Positions 14,485-24,900 of a stretch of 34,418 nucleotides of DNA are shown here, piece after piece. Numbering within the stretch: the stretch's first letter is position 1; each line of letters opens with the position of its first letter. The notes beneath the pieces were generated by a model, which was given only the letters and a program-made list of their open reading frames with translations, made no database searches and was not told the origin of the DNA. This DNA comes from JAKSPM01 sp964450645 (GTDB taxonomy: Bacteria > Bacillota > Clostridia > Oscillospirales > Oscillospiraceae), in the NCBI GenBank assembly GCA_964450645.1, contig CAYVEB010000018.1, positions 1 to 34,418 of the forward strand, read 5' to 3'. Both the position numbers and the translations under genes were made by a program.

Positions 14485-15573
14485 TTACCGATTAAAATAT
14501 TCCGTTTCAAATTCCTTCAAACACTGAACCAGCGCCTCCACGCCCTCCTTGGGCATGGCGTTATAGATCGACGCGCGCAGCCCGCCGACAGACTTGTGGC
14601 CCTTCAGATTCTCCAAGTGGGCCGCCTGCGTGCGGGCGACAACTTCGGCATCGACCTCCTTGTTGCCGGTGACGAAAGGAATGTTCATCACCGAACGATC
14701 CTTCTCCTCCACGGGGCAGTAGAACAGCTTGGACTCGGCCAGGAAGTCATAGAACACCTTCGCCTTTTCGTTGTTGATCCGCTCGATGGCCTCCAGCCCA
14801 CCCAGATTCTTGAGGTACTTGAACACCTTGCCGCAGACGTAGATTGCCCAGCAGTTGGGGGTGTTGTACATCGAACCGGCGTCGGCGTGCGTCTTATACT
14901 GCAGATAAACAGGCAAATCGCCCAGGTCGTCGCGGATCAGATCTTCGCGGATGATGACAACCACCATACCGGCAGGCCCGACATTTTTTTGCACCCCGGC
15001 GTAGATCATGCCGTAGTCCGACACGTTGCACGGCTTGGACAGGAACATGGAGGACTGGTCGGACACCAGCGGAATCCCCTTTGTATTGGGCAGGGTTTTC
15101 CAGGTCAGGCCGTTAATCGTCTCGTTTTCGCAGATGTAGAAATAATCGGCGTCCGCGGGGATGTCCAGGTCGGAGCAGTCGGGAATGTAGGTGTAGTTCC
15201 GATCCTTGGAGGAGGCGACCACCAGGACCTGGCCCACCTTTTTGGCCTCCGCAATGGCCTTCTTCGACCACGCGCCGGTCTCCACATAGCACGCCTTTCC
15301 ATTTTTCATCAGATTCATGGGAACCATCGAGAACTGCAGGGTTGCGCCGCCCTGGATGAATAACACTTTATAGTTGTCGGGAATGCCCATCAGCTCCCGC
15401 AGGTCCTGTTCCGCCTCGTCGATGATGGTCTGGAAGACCTTGGAACGGTGGGACATTTCCATCACGCTCATACCGGAGCCGCGATAATTCAGAACTTCGT
15501 CCCGAATCTCTTCCAGCACAGGCACAGGCATGGTAGCCGGACCGGCGGAAAAATTGTAAATTCGGTTATACAT
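14485..15573 (-). CDS. serC: Phosphoserine aminotransferase
   Basis: PLP enzyme that transfers an amino group from glutamate to 3-phosphohydroxypyruvate, giving phosphoserine; in some bacteria it also serves pyridoxal phosphate synthesis. The 362-residue length is typical. The N-terminal NFSAGPATMP is diagnostic of SerC. AGVQKNVGPAG (about 190-200) holds the PLP-binding lysine, and SDQSSMFLSKP precedes it. GGLRASIYNAMP near the C-terminus matches the family ending. ATG 15573 follows AGGAGGT by six bases. It is the first gene of a probable serC-serA-gdhA transcript. No serB is present in the window, so phosphoserine phosphatase must be encoded elsewhere. Confidence 0.97.
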   Translation of the reverse strand: MYNRIYNFSAGPATMPVPVLEEIRDEVLNYRGSGMSVMEMSHRSKVFQTIIDEAEQDLRELMGIPDNYKVLFIQGGATLQFSMVPMNLMKNGKACYVETGAWSKKAIAEAKKVGQVLVVASSKDRNYTYIPDCSDLDIPADADYFYICENETINGLTWKTLPNTKGIPLVSDQSSMFLSKPCNVSDYGMIYAGVQKNVGPAGMVVVIIREDLIRDDLGDLPVYLQYKTHADAGSMYNTPNCWAIYVCGKVFKYLKNLGGLEAIERINNEKAKVFYDFLAESKLFYCPVEEKDRSVMNIPFVTGNKEVDAEVVARTQAAHLENLKGHKSVGGLRASIYNAMPKEGVEALVQCLKEFETEYFNR

Positions 15574-15619
15574 GGAATTACCTCCTGTTCAATTTGGGCA
15601 AAATTGCCTATCTATATTC

Positions 15620-15648
15620 AGTATAAGGCATATTCCAGAAATAATCAA
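15620..15648 (-). promoter_or_regulatory. Promoter of the serC-serA-gdhA cluster
   Basis: On the minus strand TTGATT (15643-15648) and TATACT (15620-15625) are separated by 17 bases, giving a leader of roughly 40 bases before serC. No T-box or other riboswitch fits in so short a leader. Confidence 0.75.
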
Positions 15649-15726
15649 CCCAAAAATCCAAAAAAAATTTGATATACTTAAAAATTTTTTGGGGCTTCCA
15701 AAAATTGGCGAAACTGGAAATTGCGC
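15649..15726. other. AT-rich spacer between divergent promoters
   Basis: The 364-base gap between serC and the SLH/L,D-transpeptidase gene holds the two outward-facing promoters described separately, this AT-rich spacer with several A and T runs, and a leader of about 175 bases on the right side. No gene was recognised. Confidence 0.4.
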
Positions 15727-15755
15727 TTGCAATGGCAGCGGGATGGGAGTACAAT
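15727..15755 (+). promoter_or_regulatory. Predicted promoter of the SLH/L,D-transpeptidase gene
   Basis: TTGCAA (15727-15732) and TACAAT (15750-15755) are separated by 17 bases. The untranslated leader would be about 175 bases. Within it a GGGCCTTTGG.. segment and the imperfect dyad TTTTTCCATAGG..CCCGTGGAAAAAC were noted but not assigned. Confidence 0.6.
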
Positions 15756-15937
15756 AAATTGTGATTATACGGAAGCGTGCAAAGAGCTTGTCGAAGAACG
15801 CCGTTTTTCGGCGGACAGAGAATCGGATCCCCGCGCCGGGCCTTTGGTTCGGGAATTTGCGTATTGCGCCAGCGCCGCGTTTTTCCATAGGAGGCCCGTG
15901 GAAAAACGGAGTAAAATTATAGAAAGGAAATCGCGAA

Positions 15938-18163
15938 ATGAAGCACAAATTGTTACGTTTGCTCGTCTTGACGCTCATCGTGTTTATGGGACTGCAAATC
16001 GGCGCGATGGCCGCCGGTTACCCCACGGGCGGATATACCTTTCCCGATAACTGGAGCCGCAACGCGCTGATTTTCGCCGTGCAAAACGGGATTTTTGTGG
16101 GCGACCAAGATAAAGATCTCCACCCCGACGCCAATATGACCCGCGCAGAGATGGCGTCGGTTCTGACCCGCCTACTGCGGCTGCGCGAGCAGGCGGATCT
16201 GTCCGCGTTTCAAGATATGCGTCCCGGCGCGTGGTATTACGATGAATTTGCCAAGGCCGTCGCCGCCGGGATCTTCGCCGGTACCTCGGACACGGCCATG
16301 TCTCCCAACGCGCCAATCACCCGCGAGCAGGCAATGACCGTGCTGTGCCGTGCGTTTCGGCTGATCGGGAACGATCCCAACGCGTATTCGCACTATACCG
16401 ACAGCGGCGCCGTCTCCGCGTTCGCCAGGGAGTCGGTGAGTACGATGCAGGAACTGCGCATCGTCAACGGTTTCACGGACGGCTCCCTGCAGCCCAAGAG
16501 CAACATCACCCGCGCCCAGGTGGCGCAGCTGCTGTATGAAATGCTCGACGCCATCGTCGATGACCCCAGCCAAATTCCGGCCTCCGGCTTCGTCCTCTAC
16601 CGGGGCGACGCTTTGCCGGACAGCCTGACGCTCGATGGCACGCTTGTGCTGGTCACGCCTGTGTCCGGCGACGTGCAGCTGAACGACTATCATGTATCCG
16701 GCGATTTGATCCTCCGCTGCGGCGGCGCCGGGCAAATCAGCTTGAGCGGCCTGTCTGCGGCCAATCTGGTGCTTGGCGTACGCGACAGCGGCGTGATTGT
16801 TCAAGATGAGATCCCCGGTCTGCGTGTCTGGGGTGACAACTTGGCCGTCAGCGCCAACGCGCGGGATCTGCTGGTGCAGGATGGCGAAAATCTGGCCCTC
16901 ACCGGCCAGTTTGCCGACATCCGCGTGCGCGGCGGCAGCATGCGCTTTGACGGGGCAGACGCCACGCAGACATTGACCATCAGCGGCCCCGCCGCGGTGG
17001 AGTGGAACGGCAATGCGCAGCAGGTTTTGCTCTACGGCAAGAAGGTCGTTCTGACCGGCGGCGGATACGCGGAGCTGGTTAGAAACTACAGCTCCAAGCC
17101 CAAAATAAAGATCGCCTACGGCACCTATGATGAGCAGCGGAACTACGGCCTAGAGGACGTCAAGCTCACCATTTCCAACCCCGGCGCGCTCAGCAAGGTC
17201 AGCCAAAAGGTGACCTTGACCGCCACCGTCAGCGGCGGCATCTACGAGGGCATCGGCCTGGAGGAGGGAAACAAGCGCACCTGCCAGTTAATCTGGTACT
17301 GCAACGGCAAGGAAATTCAGCGCCGGACGGTGGTCATGTACGAGGGCATGGAGCCGGTTCAGGACAGCTACAGCAAGACCTATCAGCTCAAGACGTCCAA
17401 GCTCCTCCATGATGAATACACGGTGGAGTTGGTCTATGAGGAATTTAGCCTAACCGCCGCGCGCACAGTGGCGCCAAACGCCTACTGGACGGACTATCAA
17501 AACGCCACCACCCGCGTTGTGACCGCCGACGTGCCCGTCACCATCAACAAAAACTGCAAGCTCTATTTCGACCGGGCCGCCACCAGGGTCAGGCGTTCGC
17601 TGGCAGCCGGGATGACTGTCTACAATGAATACAACCCCGGCGGTGTGATCCAGATCACCTGCCCTGACACCGGCGAGGTCGGCTGGACGCAGCTGAGCAA
17701 TATCAACTATGAATGGGTGCGCGTCACCTTTGGCGATTACGACTACTCCGTCGGCACGAAGGAGGGCTTTGTCAACAACCGCGGCTACACCAGTGACACC
17801 AAGTATCTGGTCTGGATCAGCAAGCGGACGCAGCGCGTGAACGTCTACGAGGGCAGCGCGGACAACTGGAAATTGGTACGCACCTCCCAATGTTCCACCG
17901 GCGGCAACTATACGCCGACGCCCAAAGGCGTCTTCTCCATCTATGCCCACAATTTGCGCTGGAATTACGACGATTTCTATGTAAAAAACGCCACGGTTTT
18001 CAACGGCAACCATGCCTTCCACTCCACGCCGCTCAAATTTGACGGCACCGATTACGACGCCCGCGTCGGCACGCCCCTGTCCCATGGCTGCGTGCGGCTG
18101 CCGGTCGCCTTCAGCGAATACATATATTCCTTGCCCATGGGCACGAGAGTGGTCGTGTATTGA
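15938..18163 (+). CDS. Secreted SLH-domain protein with C-terminal L,D-transpeptidase (YkuD)
   Basis: A 741-residue secreted cell-wall enzyme. A signal peptide (about 1-26, ending GAMAAG) is followed by three SLH domains (about 35-90, 95-150, 155-205), each with a TRA/TREQ-type motif, that should anchor it to pyruvylated wall polymer. Residues about 215-400 are a string of short beta-strand repeats rich in aspartate and glycine, with no family recognised. An Ig-like and an SH3-like stretch follow (about 400-600). The last 120 residues are a YkuD L,D-transpeptidase domain with the active-site SHGCVR (His716, Cys718). Such enzymes form 3-3 cross-links or attach proteins to stem peptides. AAAGGA precedes the ATG by about eight bases. 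It lies close to the giant SLH nucleotidase, also surface-anchored. Confidence 0.9.
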   Translation: MKHKLLRLLVLTLIVFMGLQIGAMAAGYPTGGYTFPDNWSRNALIFAVQNGIFVGDQDKDLHPDANMTRAEMASVLTRLLRLREQADLSAFQDMRPGAWYYDEFAKAVAAGIFAGTSDTAMSPNAPITREQAMTVLCRAFRLIGNDPNAYSHYTDSGAVSAFARESVSTMQELRIVNGFTDGSLQPKSNITRAQVAQLLYEMLDAIVDDPSQIPASGFVLYRGDALPDSLTLDGTLVLVTPVSGDVQLNDYHVSGDLILRCGGAGQISLSGLSAANLVLGVRDSGVIVQDEIPGLRVWGDNLAVSANARDLLVQDGENLALTGQFADIRVRGGSMRFDGADATQTLTISGPAAVEWNGNAQQVLLYGKKVVLTGGGYAELVRNYSSKPKIKIAYGTYDEQRNYGLEDVKLTISNPGALSKVSQKVTLTATVSGGIYEGIGLEEGNKRTCQLIWYCNGKEIQRRTVVMYEGMEPVQDSYSKTYQLKTSKLLHDEYTVELVYEEFSLTAARTVAPNAYWTDYQNATTRVVTADVPVTINKNCKLYFDRAATRVRRSLAAGMTVYNEYNPGGVIQITCPDTGEVGWTQLSNINYEWVRVTFGDYDYSVGTKEGFVNNRGYTSDTKYLVWISKRTQRVNVYEGSADNWKLVRTSQCSTGGNYTPTPKGVFSIYAHNLRWNYDDFYVKNATVFNGNHAFHSTPLKFDGTDYDARVGTPLSHGCVRLPVAFSEYIYSLPMGTRVVVY

Positions 18164-18212
18164 CGATCCAAACCGAACCCACCCCGCCGGGTTTTGATTT
18201 GTAAACATTTTT

Positions 18213-18240
18213 GGCCGCCGGGTATTCCGGCGGCCATCTT
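18213..18240 (+). terminator. Probable terminator of the SLH/L,D-transpeptidase gene
   Basis: GGCCGCCGGG-TAT-TCCGGCGGCC (18213-18235) is a strong nine to ten-pair stem followed by ATCTTT. The T run is poor on the plus strand and better on the minus strand, so direction is uncertain. Confidence 0.55.
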
Positions 18241-18348
18241 TGAACCAGAACAATGCGCCAGATTTTAAAGGATTCCTATCTTGCCGGCATCCGCGCGTAC
18301 GTCCCCCAATCGGCCGAAGATGCGGCGGACAAGGCGCAGATAAGGTAA

Positions 18349-18381
18349 GCGGCGCTCTGACTTGGCAAGTCAGGGCGCCGC
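18349..18381. repeat. 33-base inverted repeat
   Basis: GCGGCGCTCTGACTT (18349-18363) pairs with AAGTCAGGGCGCCGC (18367-18381), broken by one mismatch, around GGC. It is terminator-strength but lacks a T run on both sides. It sits between the SLH/L,D-transpeptidase gene and the tRNA-Val terminator; the rest of this gap (18236-18452) holds no gene that could be recognised. Confidence 0.55.
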
Positions 18382-18452
18382 TGTTATACGCATACGGTTT
18401 TAAAAAAATCGCGGCTTTCAAAAACCCGCGGCGGACGCGCGCAAGCGGCCGC

Positions 18453-18498
18453 AAAAAACGGGGCTGCAACTTCAACGTTTCGTTTTGCTGCAACCCCG
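18453..18498 (-). terminator. Intrinsic terminator of tRNA-Val
   Basis: On the minus strand CGGGGTTGCA and TGCAGCCCCG form a stem with one mismatch and a long loop, followed by six T residues (18453-18458). It starts six bases after the tRNA 3' end. Confidence 0.75.
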
Positions 18499-18503
18499 CA
18501 TTT

Positions 18504-18580
18504 TGGTGGACGGTACAGGACTCGAACCTGTGACCTCCTGCACGTCAAGCAGATGCTCATACCAGCTGAGCTAACCGTCC
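18504..18580 (-). tRNA. tRNA-Val (anticodon GAC)
   Basis: The minus strand gives GGACGGT pairing with ACCGTCC, an A discriminator and an encoded CCA (18504-18506). The D arm contains AGCTCAGCTGGT, and the T arm reads CAGGTTCGAGTCCTG. The anticodon loop is TTGACGT with GAC, reading GUC/GUU valine codons. The length is 77 bases. Confidence 0.95.
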
Positions 18581-18592
18581 GGAATATTCTTC

Positions 18593-18621
18593 ATTATATC
18601 GGTTTCTTTCCGTTTTGTCAA
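18593..18621 (-). promoter_or_regulatory. Consensus promoter of tRNA-Val
   Basis: On the minus strand TTGACA (18616-18621) and TATAAT (18593-18598) are both perfect matches separated by 17 bases. The predicted start is within 10 bases of the tRNA 5' end. Confidence 0.9.
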
Positions 18622-18666
18622 GCGCTATTTGCGCTTTTTCAGAATTTTTTCGCACCAAACCGGGGC

Positions 18667-18872
18667 CGCTGCACCTTAGGGGTTTCCTCCCTGATGCCTT
18701 GGGGGTTTCCTCCCTGATGCCTTGGGGCTTCCTCCCCGGCGCCTTGGGGCTCCCTCCCTGGCACTTTGGGGCTTCCTCCCCGGCGCCTTGGGGCTCCCTC
18801 CCCGGCGCCTTGGGGCTCCCTCCCCGGCACTTTGGGGCTTCCTCCCTGATGCCTTGGGGGACTTTCCCGACG
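18667..18872. repeat. GC-rich 22/23-base tandem repeat (minisatellite)
   Basis: About nine head-to-tail copies of a unit like CCTTGGGGCTCCCTCCCCGG occur, with CCTT or CTTT at 18674, 18697, 18720, 18742, 18764, 18786, 18808, 18830 and 18852. The first two steps are 23 bases and the rest 22. Variants (CTTCCT or CTCCCT, GGCG, GGCA or TGAT) are arranged so that 66-base blocks partly repeat. One strand is strongly C-rich and the other G-rich. There are no spacers, so it is not a CRISPR array. It lies in the noncoding gap after the giant nucleotidase gene. Confidence 0.95.
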
Positions 18873-18898
18873 TGAAACTTTTCGCCATTGCGCGCGAA

Positions 18899-18922
18899 GG
18901 GGGCCTCCGCATGGAGGCCCCC
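18899..18922. terminator. Strong GC hairpin after the giant nucleotidase gene
   Basis: GGGGGCCTCC-GCAT-GGAGGCCCCC is a perfect ten-pair stem with a four-base loop, about 60 bases beyond the gene's stop on the minus strand. It lacks a clear T run, so it may be a transcript-end stabiliser rather than a classical terminator. Confidence 0.55.
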
Positions 18923-18980
18923 TGGTCCATTAGAGAACCGCGCTTTTGGGGCAGGCTTTCTTCCGCTTTTGGGTCAGGCT

Positions 18981-21900
18981 TTATTCGCCCTCAACCAGCT
19001 TATAGAGCGTAATCGCTTTCTGGCCAGTATACGAGCTAGATTTGTAGAAGCGGAATCTCATCTGGCCGGAATTGGCGTTAAAGCGCAGATGCGCGCCCCC
19101 AGTATTCGAGATAGAAACGTCATGTTCGGCATTCCACTGCACCGTATAGCCAAAGATTGGATTTGTGTTCTGACTAATGCCATTATCATTCGACCCGTAG
19201 TTGATAAAGTACCCAGAAGCGCCCTTGATCGTGTATTGGTCGGCCGAACCGTCCTTCTTGGCAAAGGTAAAGGTTTTTCCGTTGAGATCATCCGACCAAG
19301 CAATCGTGCCGCTCTCGTCTGTCGCCGTGACTTGGTTATTTGCTGCGTCATAACTAGTCAGGGATCCGTTGAACACATAGATTGTGCCGTTAACATTGGC
19401 CGCAATCAGATAGGTCCCTGTCCAGTCATCCTGATTCGTTGTCACTTCCACAAACTTTTTCTGAGCAGGCGTCGGCGGAGCCGCATCCGAGGCGTCGTAA
19501 ATCGTCAGGTAGGCAGACTTCGATGTGTCGTAGGCGGTATTGCTGTCCGTCAGGTCGAAGTACGTATCCGTCGAGCTATGGTTGCCCTGGAGATATTTGT
19601 CCTGGCCTTCCGTCGCCGCCGCTTCGGCCAACTTCATGTGCCAGCCGGGATGCCCTTCTTGCTGGTCATAAGTCAGGGTGATCTTGCTGGTCTTTTCCGC
19701 CGACAAGATTAACTTGGTGCCGCCGTCATTGGCAAGCTTGGACTCAGTGTTGGAGAGGGTGTATTCGCCGTTCGTCGCGCCTTCCAGCTTCCACTTGGTG
19801 GCCTCATTGAAGTCATTCAAGTCCTTGCCGTTCAAGCCGGTCTCGTTGTAAGTTTCCGTGGTCAGATAGTACTCCCAGCCGTCAATGGTGACCGCAATGA
19901 TGTACTCCTTGTCGGCAGTAAGCTTATCCTCCGACGTAATCGTTTCCTTCTCGTTGGTCTGCGTCTGCGTCTGCTTCACCGTCACTTGAATTGTGCCGTA
20001 TTTCGCATACTGCTCGCCCTTTAGGGTGTAGGTGTAGGTATGGGCGCCCGCGTCTTCGTTTCTCGTCCAGTTGGTACCGGCGTCATCCAACTGCGGGATA
20101 TCTTCCCTTATTTCCTTCGCATCGCATACACCGAACTTGCCGTCGCAGGTGCCGATCACCTTGCCGCCCTTTTGCAGTGTCGGGATGTTTTCCGGATCCA
20201 ATTTCCAAGTATAATGATGCACATGCTCAGTGGGGCTGACATCGTAGATGTGCACATAGAACACGGCATTCTCCGCTTCGGCCTCTACCGAATTCACCGC
20301 GCCCCATTGCATCTTCGCTGCGGCGTCGCTTGGTGCATACCAATTTAAATTCGGATACCAGGTGCCGGCGGCCCCGTCGCCGATAATCCCCATCGTCCAG
20401 CCTTTTTCCGCAACGTAATTGAAGGTAATCTTGCAGGAACTAGAGTTCGGCTTATTGATCACGGACGTCATGTGCGAGCGGTTTACGCCCAGCTTGTAGG
20501 AGCTGGCGTTCAAATTCATCGGCGTCATTGTCCAGCTGCCGTTACTGCCGGAACTCAGCACATATTTGGTCGCCTCGTCGATTTTTTCCAACTCCGTGGG
20601 CACAACATCCTTGCTGGCTTCCCCGAGCATATAGAACTCGAAACTGCCAATCTGGGCGGTGATCACATACTGGTGGTCCGGTATCAGCTCACCCTCAGTT
20701 GTAATTTCCTCATAACTGCCCTTGTCAGCCGTCTTGGGCGTGGCGTCAAGCTTGAAAACATAGGTCCCAAGGCTGCCATAGGTCGTGTCCTTCCAGGTGT
20801 AGCAGGTCTTGGACTCCCAGGGGTTTAACGCGACATCATAGCTGTCCGCCGTGTTCAAAGCCGGAATCGTGACCGTCTTTGTTGTCTCGTCGCACTTGCC
20901 GTCGGTGTTCTTGCAGGTGCCAGTAAGTACGCCGGCATCTGTCAGAGTTGGGGCGGTGGTAACTTTGTACTCATACTCGTGGACATGCGGCCCTGGATCT
21001 GGCGTGTCGCCGCCGCCTTCCGTCGTGAGTTTGTACAGAGCCGGGACATAGTAGGTGTTATAGGTATCCGCTGTGCCGTCCGCCACCTTGTACATCCGGA
21101 ACCGGCCCGTACCATCAGCGATACTCTGCGCCCACTCAATCCAACGGTCGCCGTGCGCCATCTTCACCTTGCCATTTTCAAAGGTGAAAGTGAACGCGGT
21201 CTGCGTGGTCGTAAAGTTGGACTTGTTGTCATCGCCATGTCCCAGATAAGTACCGCTCTTGCTAAGGAGCGAATAGCCGGTATCGTAAGACGCAACGGTG
21301 AAAGTCATGCCGAGGTTCGCTTCGGTCGCTTCAATCTTGTTGTCGGTAATTGCGACTTCCACGCCATTGCCGGCTTTGTCCAGGCCGTCGGCATTGCCAC
21401 CGTTGAACGCGTAGTTCTTGCCACCGACGCCCTCGGCAACAATCAGGTATTCGCCGGACCAATCCGTGGGATCTTCCGTAACCTTGACAAAGGTCGTTGT
21501 TTCCTCAGGAGAAGGTTCTTCGCCGCCCTTCTCAAGCTTCCAGGTGGAGGTGATGGTCGGGTCGATGACTTTCTTCTCGCGGATGTAGTCCGCCAGGAGC
21601 GCTCTGGCCTGGCCAAGGTCTTCGCCCTGGATCATGTCAAACTGCGTGGAGTAAATGATGCGGTTCTCGTCGTTGGGGACAAAGTCGCAACCATGAGCAT
21701 TCAAATAGGCAATGTAATCGCCGCCGCCGTTGAAACGGTAGTTGTTGATAACCACCGTAAATTCATCGGTATCCTTCACTTCCGCGCCTTTGTAGGTCAT
21801 GGACGTCACACGGGAGTCCACGGGCTTGCTATAGTCGATCACATAGGAGAAGTCCGGGCCGGTGATGATGTCATAATACGTCAGGCCGCCGCTGATGGTC

Positions 21901-24900
21901 GGGCCGTTGGCGCCGTCGTTAATCTTGCTGGCGGAATACTCTAGCCAAGTCTTAATTTCCTTGCCGCTCATTTTGATCTGGTAGAACCAGTTCTCGTATC
22001 TGTACAGCCGGAACAGGTCGCCCATGGTAATATCGCCCTTCGGAATCAAATTCGCGGCATTGCCAGAGGTAAGCGGAGCCGTAATGGACAACTGCGCAAT
22101 CGTGTCGTCGCTCTTGTCGTCCGGCGTGTTCTTGCCGGTGCGGTCATAGGCGCCCCAGCGCTGCACATCGTTGATCAGATCGACAAACGCGGACGGTGCC
22201 GTGCCCAGATTCGCGGACGGGAAGTCACCCGACGCTTCACCGATCTTTTCCTTCATATAATCGTTCCAAGTCGCGTCTTCATACGGCTGGAGAATCGAAA
22301 CCAGGTTTTCATCCAGCGGATAATTCTTCATGTCGACGTTCTGGGCGTCCAACGTGTATTCGCCGGTGGCCTTGTTGTACGTCACCTTGACTTGGCCGAT
22401 CACGGCAGCCTTGGTGGACGGGGAAACAATCGGAATCTCCTTGCCATCGGCGTTCTTCGCCATGAAGACCTCTCTGAGGTGCTGATGGCCAGAGAACACA
22501 AACGAAATGGAGTTGGTCTGTTTGACCAGTTCCTGCATGAAGTCGGAGTTGTTGGTCGGGTTGAGCTCGCCACGGCCGCTGTGGGAGACCACAACGATCA
22601 TGTCGGACTTCTCCTGCATCTCGGCTTCATAGTGCTTATATGTCTCGATAACGTCGGCAAAGTAGATGCCGTCCCACTTGTCGGGGGAGTCCCAGTTGGC
22701 AATGTTTTGGTTGCCCAGGCCGATGATGGCTACCTTCACGCCGTCAAAATCGCGGATGATATAGGGATCATAGCCCTTCCAGGTTTTCCAGTCCTTGCTG
22801 CCGGCGGAGTTGGTGGTCGCGTCCAGATAGTTCGCCATGCAGGGCACGATCTGGGATTCCGTCTGCGTCGAGGCGCTGCTGGCATAGTCCAGCTGACGGT
22901 TCAGAATTTCCAGGCCGTAGTTGAACTCGTGGTTGCCCACAACCCACATGTCATAGCCCATGGTGCGCAGAGCCTTGATGGCGGGATCTTGTTCATCGGG
23001 CTTGTTAAACGCATAGTAATACGTGAAAGGCGTGCCCTGGATCAGGTCGCCGCTGTCAGAGAGGAACACGTTGTCCCCATACTTCTCACGCATCTCCTTG
23101 ACATAGGTGGAAATACGGGTCAGGCCCTGGCCGTAGGTTCCGCTCTGCGTCTGATCGGACGTGTAGTCCGTAGCGTAAATCTGGCCGTGGACGTCGGAGG
23201 TGTCCATGAACACGAACTCAACCGTGCCTTCCGGAGGAACGTCCGGTTTTTCACGGACGATCTTAATGCGGTTCTCACTGGTGACTTCGCCATAGCCGCC
23301 AAAGTACTGGGCATAGGGGCTGTTGTCCGCAGTGATCTTGGGCAGACCGCTCGCCGTGTCAACCGCAAACGCGTTGGCGGCGTAGTTGGCCAGCACCAGA
23401 TAGTCCTCGGACACATAGTCCAGAATGTTGACCGCGCCGTTGAACATGGCATAGCCATCACCCAGGTCGCGCAGGCAGTAGTTGTAGCCGGCAAGATTAT
23501 AATTCTTATCCAGCTGCAACGGTTCCCAAACCTTGTCCTCATCGTTCCAGACCTTGACGTTCTTTACGCGGTATTCGCCGGTCGGGCCGCCCTGCCAGAC
23601 GTCCTTGTCGTCATGCTGGACGGTGCTGTCAATGTAGGTGTGAATTTCATAGGTCAGACCGGAAACCTGCAGGAAACCGCCGATCTCCTCCGCCTCCGTG
23701 CCTCTGGCGCCCCATTCCAGCGCGTCGAGGATCTGCTGGCCGGTGACCGTCTGCAAACAGGCAACGTTGCCAAACGGATTCATGTTCTTGAAATCCTTGT
23801 AGGTCAGGTTGCCGGTCAGCTTTTCGTTGCGGACGCCGCCGCCGTTGGCAATCGCAATGTCCACATCGTCTTCGAGATTCATGCTGTCGAACATGTAGTA
23901 CAGCGCGTCGGCCACAAAGTCACCGGAGTTCGTCTCGTACTTGCGAACCAGACGGGTGTGCGCTTCGTCGTCAAGATAGTTGTCAAACACAACATCGGTC
24001 GTGGCAACGTTCACACCCAGCTGGCGGTCGATTTCAGCGATCCAGCCGTCGATCATCGTGCGGACGTCGCGGTCGCCGCCCCAGTAGTTGGTGACAAGCT
24101 TGGTGCTGATCTTGCCGTCGGCGGTGATGGTCATCTGACCGATGGCGTTGAAGTAGGAACCCGTCTGGGTCAGGACAACCGGATTGCCAGCCTTGTCGTT
24201 CACGGTCTTCATCTCCACAGTGCTGTGGGAGTGGCCGTCGATAAACGCGTCCAGGCCGGTGGTGTTCGCAATCACTTCTTCAGAGGTCCAGGGCTGGGAG
24301 GCCTTGTCGTCGCCCAGGTGACCCAGCGCGATCACGTAGTCGGCTTCCTTGGAGGCCGCATCGACGGCTACCTGCACCGCGTCGTACAGCGCCTTGCCAT
24401 CTTCACCGCCGGCAATGCCGTAGATGTATTTCCCGTCAGCGTCCATGAAGTAAGCCGGGGTGGATTTGGTGAAGGATTCCGGCGTGGTGATGCCAACAAA
24501 GGCTACCTTCACTTTGCCAAAGGTGAACACCTTGTAGGGATCCAGCACGTTGTCGCCCTTCACACCGTCCTTCTCATGATAGAAGTTCGCGGAAACGTAG
24601 GGGAAATTGGAGTCCTTCGTGACCTGCAGCGCACGCTCCATGCCATAGTCGAACTCGTGGTTGCCCAGCGTCGCCAGGTCATAGCGCGAGGCATTCATCA
24701 GGTCGATGATGGTCTTGCCTTCGTCCATGGAGCCGTACGCGGTGCCCTGGATGTGGTCACCAGCGTCAACCAACAGAACGTCTCTGCCGGCGTTCTTCAG
24801 GTTGTCGCGCAGAGCGGTGATGGTATCGTAGGACAACTCCTTGTCCACATAGGTGTGAACGTCGTTGGTGTAGAGAATCGTGATGTCGTCTTGCGCCGGA

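Noticed and set aside
14472..14510. Upstream methionine of serA inside serC
   Set aside because: No ribosome site precedes it. AAAGGAGA is correctly spaced for the start at 14471.
18667..18872. Possible CRISPR array
   Set aside because: The units are directly contiguous, with no unique spacers and no cas genes nearby.
18615..19012. Repeat-rich open frames on both strands over the minisatellite
   Set aside because: The 22-base unit keeps all three frames open by composition alone. No ribosome site exists and the peptides are simple proline/glycine/arginine repeats.
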